NCBI GenBank assembly: GCA_964561605.1
Contig: CAZLQD010000008.1
Coordinates: forward strand, 13,827 to 77,826
From: JALUZX01 sp964561605
Lineage (GTDB): Bacteria; Planctomycetota; UBA1135; JALUZX01
Direction of reading: 5' to 3'
DNA length: 64,000 nt
This document shows positions 57,973-64,000 of this stretch, piece by piece. How positions within the stretch are numbered: the stretch's first letter is position 1; each line of letters begins with the position of its first letter. Under the pieces are notes generated by a model. The model had not been told where the DNA came from, did not search any database, and worked only from the letters and a program-made list of their open reading frames with translations. The position numbers and the translations under genes are program-made.

Positions 57973-58815
57973 ATGGTTCGCAAGTCGTCCCTGCTTGGAA
58001 AGCTTTTCACCCGCAAGAAGACCCCCAACGACCCTGTCTCCCCCGTCAGGCGGACGGCCCCCGCCGGGACGGGCAAGGTGGCGGCCGGAGGAAACGGCAA
58101 GGGCCCCAGGGGCCAGGTGAAGGAGGCCGTTGCCTCCCGCCGGGAGGCGGTCTCCGAGCCTCCTCCCCCCAAGGCGGAGGTCCGGCCCATCAAGAAGGAG
58201 GACGCCCAGAAGGCCGTGGTCCGGGGACTCCAGGACCTTTCCAATCTCCTCCAGGGGATCCAGGAGAGGATGGAGAACCAGGGGGAGAAGACGGGCAAGC
58301 TCCTGGAGACCTTCAAGGATCTTCCCGAGGCGGCCCAGGCCCAGATCGAATTCCTGAAGAAGATCTCCCAGCAGATGGAGGCCCAGCACGGCCGGACCAC
58401 CCAGCTCCTGGAGCGGTTCAGCCAGATCCCCGAGCTCCTGGACGGGATCCAGAAGATCCTGGAGGCCCAGCAGTCCGCCGAGGCCAGGCGGGACCAGACG
58501 CTCAGCCGATTCCGGGAGACCATGGAGAGGATCAACTCTTCCATCTCCTCCCTGAGCCAGGACAACGCCAAGGCCATGCGGGAGGCGGCCCAGACCTTCG
58601 AGAAGACCCACGCCCAGTCGGTCCAGACCTTCGAGAAGAGTCAGAGACAGACCCTGGAGGTCTTCCAGAAGGCCCAGGAGACCCACTCCAAGGCCCTGGG
58701 GGAATTCCTGGCCTCGACGCGCAAGCAGAACAAGGCCATCCTGGTCTTCCTGGTCCTCACCTTCCTGGTCATGGCGGGGATCCTGGTGGGGATGTTCACC
58801 GGGCTCGGCAGGTAG
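57973..58815 (+). CDS. Coiled-coil tail-anchored membrane protein
   Basis: A 280-residue protein. The first ~75 residues are basic, low-complexity and probably disordered. Residues ~75-250 are an almost continuous helix rich in Gln, Glu and Lys, with repeated phrases AQTFEKTHAQS, VQTFEKSQRQT and VFQKAQETHSK at 11-12-residue spacing. A single C-terminal membrane helix (AILVFLVLTFLVMAGILVGMF) anchors it with the coiled coil in the cytoplasm. It resembles chemoreceptor- or ApoA-like helical rods but no family is recognised. MVRKSSLLGKL with an upstream GGGAGCGAG sets the start. Confidence 0.85.
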   Translation: MVRKSSLLGKLFTRKKTPNDPVSPVRRTAPAGTGKVAAGGNGKGPRGQVKEAVASRREAVSEPPPPKAEVRPIKKEDAQKAVVRGLQDLSNLLQGIQERMENQGEKTGKLLETFKDLPEAAQAQIEFLKKISQQMEAQHGRTTQLLERFSQIPELLDGIQKILEAQQSAEARRDQTLSRFRETMERINSSISSLSQDNAKAMREAAQTFEKTHAQSVQTFEKSQRQTLEVFQKAQETHSKALGEFLASTRKQNKAILVFLVLTFLVMAGILVGMFTGLGR

Positions 58816-58820
58816 GCCTT

Positions 58821-58839
58821 TTCCCGGCTCCGCCGGGAA
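58821..58839 (+). promoter_or_regulatory. Hairpin between the coiled-coil and phosphatase genes
   Basis: TTCCCGGC-TCC-GCCGGGAA is a perfect 8-bp hairpin. It begins 6 bases behind one stop codon and ends 10 bases before the next start, partly covering the GGAAGGGGG ribosome binding region. It may be a terminator or control translation of the phosphatase. Confidence 0.4.
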
Positions 58840-58849
58840 GGGGGTTGGT

Positions 58850-59476
58850 TTGGCCGGCCGGGCGGGAGGAGAACTCCGTTGGTACCTGGTCCGCCACGGG
58901 GCCACCGTGGGGGATTCGGAGAACCGGTTCCACGGCCGGGGGGACGTGGCCCTCTCTCTCCAGGGGAAGGCCCAGGTAGAGGCCCTCGCCCCCTTCTTCC
59001 TGGGTGTCCGCCCGGTCGTCCTGGTCCATTCCCCTCTCTCCCGGGCCAGGGACTCGGCTCTCTACCTCGCCCGGGCCGCCGGGTGGACCCAGGTTCCCCT
59101 GGTGGAGAAGGAGGGGTTGCGCGAGCTGGACTTCGGCCGTTGCGAAGGGATGACCCGGGGGGAGATCGAAGAGGCCTTTCCCGAGTTCGCCGCCCTCTGG
59201 CGGACCGGGAAGGGCTACGACTCCTTTCCCGGAGGAGAGAGCCTGAGGGCCTTCACCGAGCGGGTCGCCGGCGCCGTAAGGGAGCTGGAGGAGGAATACC
59301 CCCGGGGGGACCTGGTGATGGTCGCCCACAAGGGGGTCCTAAGGAGGGTTCTCTGGGCCTTGGTGGGAAGGGAGGACCCGGGCGTCCGGTCCTTCAATCC
59401 TCCCCTGGGATCCCTTACGGTGATCCGAAAGGAGGAGGAGGGCTGGATCCTGGAGTCCGCCCCCCGGATCGGGTGA
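58850..59476 (+). CDS. Histidine phosphatase family protein (phosphoglycerate-mutase-like)
   Basis: A 208-residue protein with the catalytic LVRHGAT (His and Arg), the Arg in SPLSRARDSA, LRELDFGRCEGMTR with the acid Glu, and the second His in VMVAHKGVLRR. It belongs to the CobC/PhoE/GpmB branch of the histidine phosphatase clan, whose members act on small phosphoesters. A TTG start at 58850 behind GGAAGGGGG fits. It leads a run of four plus-strand genes. Confidence 0.9.
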   Translation: MAGRAGGELRWYLVRHGATVGDSENRFHGRGDVALSLQGKAQVEALAPFFLGVRPVVLVHSPLSRARDSALYLARAAGWTQVPLVEKEGLRELDFGRCEGMTRGEIEEAFPEFAALWRTGKGYDSFPGGESLRAFTERVAGAVRELEEEYPRGDLVMVAHKGVLRRVLWALVGREDPGVRSFNPPLGSLTVIRKEEEGWILESAPRIG

Positions 59477-59519
59477 GGGCCGAACCGGGTCCGGGAGGTG
59501 GAATCCTCGGGAGGACGGC

Positions 59520-59957
59520 ATGACGCGGGAGGCGGTCAAGGTGGCGCCTGGGGTCTGGATCCTCCCGGAGGACATCCAGGTGAAAGGAGTCCGCTCCCAG
59601 GGTCCTGGGGGGCAGAAGGTGAACAAGGTGGCCACCACGGCAGTCCTGGTCTACGACCCCCTTCACGCCAAGGGGCTTCCCGAGGACGTGCGGTCCAGGG
59701 TCCTCCAGAGGCTGGCGGGGAGGTTGACCAGGAGGGGGCTGCTGGTCTTGCGTTGCGGCCTCTTTCGGACCTTCGAGAGAAACCGGGCCGAGGTGACGGC
59801 CCGGCTCAAGCTCCTTCTCAAGGGCGCCCTGGAGGAGCGGAAGAAGAGGTTTCCCACGAAGCCCGGAAGGGGGGCGGTGGAACGGAGGCTCACGGAGAAA
59901 AAGGCCAGGTCCCGCCGAAAGCGGGAACGGAGGAAGGACCTTTGGCGGGACGATTGA
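59520..59957 (+). CDS. arfB: ArfB-like peptidyl-tRNA hydrolase / release-factor-like protein
   Basis: A 145-residue protein with the GGQ-containing motif RSQGPGGQKVNKV, which catalyses peptidyl-tRNA hydrolysis on the ribosome, and a basic C-terminal tail (EKKARSRRKRERRKDLW) expected to enter the empty mRNA channel. It lacks stop-codon-recognition domains, so it rescues stalled ribosomes. The stop overlaps the TTG start of the following gene. Confidence 0.94.
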   Translation: MTREAVKVAPGVWILPEDIQVKGVRSQGPGGQKVNKVATTAVLVYDPLHAKGLPEDVRSRVLQRLAGRLTRRGLLVLRCGLFRTFERNRAEVTARLKLLLKGALEERKKRFPTKPGRGAVERRLTEKKARSRRKRERRKDLWRDD

Positions 59958-61162
59958 AGAGGCGGCGCCCCAGGGAGAGGGTCGGACCGGCCGGGGAACT
60001 CCTTCTGAGAAGGGCCCTCGACCTGGTCCGGCGCGCCCGCGGCCTGGCAAGGCTCATGGCCCGGGAGGAGGGCTTTCCTCTTCCCGGGGAGGATGTGTTC
60101 CAGGCGCGCCTCGGCATCTCCTTCTCGGCCGGGAAGGACCTGGAGGCGGCCCGGGCCCTCCTGGCGGCCTGGAAGGAGGCCTTCCAGGCCCGGGCCTTCC
60201 GGGAGGAAGGCCCCGTTCCGGGGAGGATCTATTGTTTCCGGTGCGGGAGTTTCCACTGTTCCCATTCGGCGCCCCGGGACCCCAGGGAGGTATTCGCCGG
60301 TTATTCCCCCACGGGAAGGCCCGACTGGGTGGATTTCGTGGCCTGGTGCATCGACCGGAGGGAGGCGGGGGTCGAGGATCTCCTCCAGGACCGGAGCAGG
60401 GTCGTGGCCTTCGTCCAGGCGGGGAGGGACCTCCACAAGGACCAGCTCGGCGTCTTCGGCGGGGAGGATCCGAACTACCGGATCCTGGGGCAGGTGACGG
60501 CCGGGTTCTTCCGGGCCCCGGGGAGGGAGGAGGGGCGGTTCGCCCTGACGGTGCAGGTCCTGCTCCTCCGGGGGAGGGACGGGGGCCCCCTTCTCTCCTT
60601 GAATCCCCTTTGCCGCTACGAGGGGATCCTGGAGGGCGACCCGGCCTTGAGGGAGATCCTCGCCGGTGCCGGGAAGGCCTTGGACCTTCTCTCCATGCAG
60701 GTGGCGGGCCTGGAGAGATCCCGCTCCTCCATAGACCCGGAGGAGAAGGTTCTTCCCCTGCTCAGGCGCCTCGCCCGGGACCTCGAGCACGATTCCCTGG
60801 ACCGGGTGCGCCGGACGGGCCACGGGAGGAAGAGGGCCAGGCAGAGGGTCCGGCCCACCGAATCCGCCTATCCGGAAGCCAGGAAGGCCCAGGACGAGGG
60901 GATCCTGGTGGATACCCTGGAGGGGACGATCATCGTCCTGGGGGCGAACAACAGGGTCCACGTATTCACCCGGGACGCCAGGCACGTGACCAGTTTCCAC
61001 ATGGGAGGCGACATGGTGCAACGCAGGATCCGCCGGCGGCGGTGGCGCGGCGCGGACCCGGCCGAGAGGGGCGCCTTCAGGGGGGCCCTCAGGGCCAGGG
61101 AGGGCCGGGGGAAGGCCGGGGAAGGTGAGGGAGGCGAAGGAACCGGTGGAGGGGAGCGATGA
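59954..61162 (+). CDS. Conserved hypothetical protein with possible zinc-binding motif
   Basis: The TTG at 59954 overlaps the arfB stop (TTGA) and gives 402 residues with a basic start. A helical region precedes YCFRCGSFHCSHSAP, a Cys/His cluster that may bind zinc. DWVDFVAWCIDRREAG, GRDLHKDQLGVFGGEDPNYR and, near the C-terminus, DTLEGTIIVLGANNRVHVFTRDARHVTSF follow. The tail is basic and low-complexity. I do not recognise the family. It is also coupled to the next gene by an ATGA overlap. Confidence 0.75.
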   Translation: MKRRRPRERVGPAGELLLRRALDLVRRARGLARLMAREEGFPLPGEDVFQARLGISFSAGKDLEAARALLAAWKEAFQARAFREEGPVPGRIYCFRCGSFHCSHSAPRDPREVFAGYSPTGRPDWVDFVAWCIDRREAGVEDLLQDRSRVVAFVQAGRDLHKDQLGVFGGEDPNYRILGQVTAGFFRAPGREEGRFALTVQVLLLRGRDGGPLLSLNPLCRYEGILEGDPALREILAGAGKALDLLSMQVAGLERSRSSIDPEEKVLPLLRRLARDLEHDSLDRVRRTGHGRKRARQRVRPTESAYPEARKAQDEGILVDTLEGTIIVLGANNRVHVFTRDARHVTSFHMGGDMVQRRIRRRRWRGADPAERGAFRGALRAREGRGKAGEGEGGEGTGGGER

Positions 61163-62061
61163 AGAATCCCGCCCCCCTCCTGGAGGCTTCGAGGCCCAGG
61201 CAATGGGTGAAGAACGGTTTCGTCCTGGCTCCCCTGGTCTTCGCCAGGAGGATGGGGGACTGGGAGTCCCTCCGGAACGCCCTCCTGGCCTTCCTTTCCT
61301 TCTGCGCCGTCTCCTCGGCGGTCTACCTTTGGAACGACCTGGCCGACAGGGAGAAGGATCGTTTGCACCCGGTCAAGCGGAATCGTCCCGTTGCTTCGGG
61401 GCGCCTTTCGCCGGGATCGGCCCACCTGGGCGCCCTGGTCTTCCTTCTCCTGGGGCTCTTCCTCGGGATCACTCTTCCCGGGGCGGGCCCGGCCTTCGTC
61501 TTCTTTCCCATCTTCTACGTCCTCTTGAACCTGGCCTACTCCTTCCGCCTCAAGCACGTGGTCATCCTGGACGTGATCTGCATCTCCCTGGGTTTCCTGG
61601 TCCGGGTCGTGGCGGGGGGGGAGGCCCTGGGGGTTCCCGTCTCCTCCTGGCTCATCCTCTGCACCCTCTTCGTCTCCCTCCTTCTGGCCATCCTCAAGCG
61701 CCGTTCGGAGCTGAAGGGGCTCCGGGAAGGTGGGGGAGACACCCACAGGAAGGTTCTGGAAGACTACGACCCGGGTTTCCTGGACATGCTTCCCGGTCCC
61801 TTGGCGGCCATGACCATCATGGCCTACGCCCTCTACACGGTGGATCCCCAGACCATCGGAAAATTCGGGAGCCGGGATCTGATCCTCACCGTGCCCCTGG
61901 TGATCTACGGGGTCTTCCGGTACCTCTACCTGGCATGGAAGATGGACCGGGGAGGGGAGCCCACGAGGCTGGTCCTGGAGGACAAGGGGATCCTCCTGGC
62001 CACCCTCCTCTGGCTGGGGCTCTGCATCCTGGTGATCTACGGAAAGGGCCCCGGGATCTGA
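61159..62061 (+). CDS. UbiA-type decaprenyl-phosphate phosphoribosyltransferase-like protein
   Basis: A 300-residue polytopic enzyme with the signature SRPRQWVKNGFVLAPLVF, the first Asp motif YLWNDLADREKDRLHPVKRNRP, AYSFRLKHVVILDVICIS and a second acidic site near LEDYDPGFLDML. The RPxQWxKN opening is typical of the DPPR-synthase branch, which transfers phosphoribose to a polyprenyl phosphate for arabinose or related sugar donors. It overlaps the preceding stop as ATGA and is followed by a terminator. The window therefore holds two UbiA-superfamily proteins. Confidence 0.92.
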   Translation: MKNPAPLLEASRPRQWVKNGFVLAPLVFARRMGDWESLRNALLAFLSFCAVSSAVYLWNDLADREKDRLHPVKRNRPVASGRLSPGSAHLGALVFLLLGLFLGITLPGAGPAFVFFPIFYVLLNLAYSFRLKHVVILDVICISLGFLVRVVAGGEALGVPVSSWLILCTLFVSLLLAILKRRSELKGLREGGGDTHRKVLEDYDPGFLDMLPGPLAAMTIMAYALYTVDPQTIGKFGSRDLILTVPLVIYGVFRYLYLAWKMDRGGEPTRLVLEDKGILLATLLWLGLCILVIYGKGPGI

Positions 62062-62099
62062 AAGAGGGGGCCCTGGAGGATGGTCTTTGCCTCCTCCCG

Positions 62100-62150
62100 C
62101 CCCGCCGGGGCGGGGGCATATCTATCCTGCCCCGGCGGGGGGAACTTTTT
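62100..62150 (+). terminator. Intrinsic terminator after the UbiA gene
   Basis: CCCCGCCGGGG (62100-62110) pairs with CCCCGGCGGGG (62130-62140), a perfect 11-bp stem, followed after five bases by TTTTT (62146-62150). It lies 39 bases beyond the stop and ends the 58850-62061 gene run. An alternative smaller hairpin, CCCGCCCC-GCC-GGGGCGGG, overlaps the left arm. Confidence 0.75.
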
Positions 62151-62171
62151 GCCGCCTGCCCAATTTGTTGC

Positions 62172-63536
62172 TCAACGAATCGAGCAAACCGGACGAAAAC
62201 CAACATAATAATTTGAAGAAAGTCCCATAAAAGCCATCCGTGAAGAACACGAACAGCTGGGGGGCAACTGACCGAAAAATCCCCCAACTACAACATAAAC
62301 ATTCTTATTATCCCCCCCTTTCCAAACACCCCCATGAGAAGGGGCCCCAAGATAATTTCCTTCCCTATGGCCATATATCCCATGCCACCTGTCCTGGCAC
62401 ATCTCTGCCACATTTCCAACTGTGTCAAAAAGCCCAAAGGCATTAGGCTTTTTGACACCCGAAGCATGGGGATAGCTCTCTCCTTTTGCAGCCGTATTCT
62501 TTATATACCAACAATATTCCCCTGCCTTTTTTCTTCCGCTCCGTCCATCGCCCCAATAATACTCTGTAGTCGTTGCAGCCCTCGCAGCATAATGCAGCTC
62601 ACTTTCTGTAGGAAGCCTCAACCCAAGCTTAGAACAGAATTTCACTGCCTCCGAAGGCTTAATCCAATTTGCCGCATTGCGGGCATCTTCCTTAACATCC
62701 GATTTGTTCTTCCATGGCTCACTTCCCATAATCCTCTTCCAAAGACCCTGGCTCACCTCTGTCCTGCAAGCCAAAAAAGGTTCAACCCTCACGCGATGTG
62801 AAGGCATCTCCCATCTGCCCCAAAATGTAACAGAGTGGCGTTCCGTTCCCTGGGTAAACTCTCCTCCAGGAACCAGAACAAACTCCTCCCCGCTCGCACT
62901 ATGCTTCAAAACCACCATCCAAAAAGAGGATGTCCCGCAGGAGAAGTGCTGGGTGCGCAGATAGGTAAAACCCTGAACAGCATGAGCCTGCCAAAGCTTT
63001 CTTCCAAGCGCATCTGCTTGGCTCTGCGAAGCCCCTTGAAAATACTTCTTGTATCTCTCAAGGCTGTATATCGCAGAAACCTCAGGAGCAACAGCCCCTA
63101 TGAATTGCATCTGCAATCCATGCGTCGCAGCAAGCCCTCCCTGAGCAGCACTCTCAAAAAAGAAAGCCTGGCAATAAAGCCTGGCTCCCACAAAACCCGG
63201 AGAAACAGGAATCGGCAAAGAAGCGACCCCGTTTTTGTCGGCAGTCCACACAATCGGAACTGCATTCGACACATCCACAAGAAGCGTAAAGTAAGGCAAA
63301 CTTACATTCGCCTGCCCCAAGGAAGCCAAAATCATGCCCGCACTCTGCTGAGAGAGGTTTTCGGCCATGAAGGAGAAGCTCGAATTGCCAAGAAAAGGCA
63401 ACTCTCCATGAGTGTGAAAAGCCGGGCAGACCCCGCGATGCCCCGGAACTCCCTCACCATAAGGAGTCTGGGAGAGGAGAGAAGGAGAAAAGGCGAGGAG
63501 TCCGCAAGCCAACCAGGAGAGAAGGGGATTTTTCAT
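62172..63536 (-). CDS. Secreted SUMF1/FGE-fold protein in AT-richer DNA
   Basis: A 454-residue protein with a signal peptide (MKNPLLSWLACGLLAFSPSLLS), which sets the start at 63536. Residues ~25-160 are a beta-rich planctomycete exoprotein domain (LGNSSFSFMAENLSQQSA, PIPVSPGFVGARLYCQAFF). The C-terminal ~230 residues are a formylglycine-generating-enzyme-type fold: FVLVPGGEFTQGT, EVSQGLWKRIMG, LRLPTESELHYAARA, FDTVGNVAEMC. The end reads GGFFGQLPPSCSCSSR and lacks the usual cysteine pair spacing of true FGE, so sulfatase activation is unlikely. Base composition is far less GC-rich than the neighbours and codon choice differs (many A- and T-ending codons), which suggests recent acquisition. Confidence 0.9.
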   Translation of the reverse strand: MKNPLLSWLACGLLAFSPSLLSQTPYGEGVPGHRGVCPAFHTHGELPFLGNSSFSFMAENLSQQSAGMILASLGQANVSLPYFTLLVDVSNAVPIVWTADKNGVASLPIPVSPGFVGARLYCQAFFFESAAQGGLAATHGLQMQFIGAVAPEVSAIYSLERYKKYFQGASQSQADALGRKLWQAHAVQGFTYLRTQHFSCGTSSFWMVVLKHSASGEEFVLVPGGEFTQGTERHSVTFWGRWEMPSHRVRVEPFLACRTEVSQGLWKRIMGSEPWKNKSDVKEDARNAANWIKPSEAVKFCSKLGLRLPTESELHYAARAATTTEYYWGDGRSGRKKAGEYCWYIKNTAAKGESYPHASGVKKPNAFGLFDTVGNVAEMCQDRWHGIYGHREGNYLGAPSHGGVWKGGDNKNVYVVVGGFFGQLPPSCSCSSRMAFMGLSSNYYVGFRPVCSIR

Positions 63537-63847
63537 GATGCACCTCGAGGAAAAGGATGTTTCAAGTGGAAGGGGCCCTGGTCTCGTGTAGGGAGACAAG
63601 GGTTCTATGGGAAAGAAATCCCAAGGAAGGGGAAATCGCACGCCTTGGAGTAGGAAAAGGAGGAGAGGGGGCCGGAGAGTGTGTATCGGAACGAGCCGGG
63701 AGAGGGGGAGTCGGGAAAGATTCCCGGGAGGGAGGTTTTTTTGTGGGGGGATTCCGCCGGGGGTGGTCCCTCTTTTTCCTGGGGTGGATGTGGTCGTGGC
63801 GGTTCCCGCCGGGGCGGGGCGGGGGGCGGGGGTGGTGTGAGGAAAAC
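63537..63847. other. Gene-less stretch with G-runs
   Basis: About 310 bases upstream of the SUMF1 gene. Composition returns from AT-rich to strongly G-rich on the plus strand, ending with GGGGCGGGGCGGGGGGCGGGGG at 63811-63832, a G-quadruplex-type motif. No credible coding frame is seen; open plus-strand frames consist mainly of Gly, Arg and Trp. Confidence 0.45.
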
Positions 63848-64000
63848 CTATTTCCCCGGAGAGGGGAGGTACTTCCCTGCTTTCTCTGGGGATAGGCGGC
63901 CTTCCCGGATTTCCCCGGGTGTAAGGGGGAGGGAGGGGAAGAGGTGTTTCAGGATGTAGAGGAAGGCCTGTCTGGACGGGAGGGGGAAGGGGCGGGCCTT
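63848..64000 (-). CDS. C-terminal end of a truncated protein
   Basis: Reading leftwards from the window edge, a frame of 50 codons ends at a TAG (63848-63850). It reads RPFPLPSRQAFLYILKHLF, then SLPLTPGEIREGRLSPEKA. The mix of hydrophobic and charged residues looks like real protein, and the gene would start beyond the window. Too little is visible to name it. Confidence 0.45.
   Translation of the reverse strand, partial: KARPFPLPSRQAFLYILKHLFPSLPLTPGEIREGRLSPEKAGKYLPSPGK

Noticed and set aside
62172..63536. Formylglycine-generating enzyme for the sulfatase
   Set aside because: The fold is right but the substrate-binding cysteine pair of true FGE is not present in the usual context, and the protein is fused to an exoprotein domain.

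Overview
The window looks like a chromosomal segment of a GC-rich Planctomycetota (PVC-group) bacterium. Three things point there: a gene of the Minf_1886 family, which is confined to Planctomycetes and Verrucomicrobia; a set of secreted polysaccharide-degrading enzymes (GH38, GH27 and tandem GH29 glycosidases, plus a Tat-exported sulfatase); and FG-GAP/VCBS and SUMF1-type secreted proteins carrying a C- or N-terminal domain common in planctomycete exoproteins. The assignment is an inference from gene content. Genes are tightly packed, often with 4-base ATGA, GTGA or TTGA overlaps, and several start with GTG or TTG.

Layout. 1-12063 (minus strand) is a probable operon: a LURP-one/scramblase-like protein, a LolD/MacB-type ATPase, a double-FtsX permease, a DUF6599 lipoprotein, a Tat-exported Fe-S aldo/keto reductase, a GH38 alpha-mannosidase and a truncated membrane protein. 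12219-14263 holds a single-polypeptide IspH-UbiA fusion and a tRNA-Val(GAC) gene with its own promoter. 14630-18771 carries a DUF432-like protein, a coiled-coil lipoprotein, UppP and a secreted amidase, so it concerns the envelope. 18941-21629 is a histidine kinase/sigma-54 activator pair behind a good sigma-54 promoter. 21730-22443 is an array of structured intergenic repeats, followed by a sulfatase and an RsbW/RsbU/receiver partner-switching set.

27180-36360 contains a MATE transporter, a large TPR metallopeptidase, and a replication/translation housekeeping cluster (divergent DnaA, Tmk, HolB, RicT, Minf_1886 protein). 36470-44010 is a metabolic operon with two different aconitase-family hydro-lyases, a fused CitD-CitE protein, CitF and an HGSNAT-like acyltransferase. 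It suggests breakdown (or formation) of a citrate- or citramalate-like acid. A second copy of the structured repeat follows at 44161-44305.

44357-57753 is an exoenzyme and uptake region: an FG-GAP protein, a HAD phosphatase, a GH27 alpha-galactosidase, a porin with an NMT1-type ABC importer, a tandem GH29 fucosidase and a DUF6498 membrane protein. 57973-62061 holds a coiled-coil tail-anchored protein, a histidine phosphatase, an ArfB-like release factor, an unknown protein and a DPPR-synthase-like UbiA protein, closed by a clear terminator. The last gene block (62172-63536) is visibly AT-richer than everything else and encodes a SUMF1-domain protein, a likely acquisition. A truncated minus-strand gene touches the right edge.

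The most unusual items are the repeat family whose stems change sequence but keep pairing, the citrate-lyase-like operon whose carrier domain lacks the prosthetic-group serine, the IspH-UbiA fusion, and a tRNA-Val gene with C33 instead of U33.
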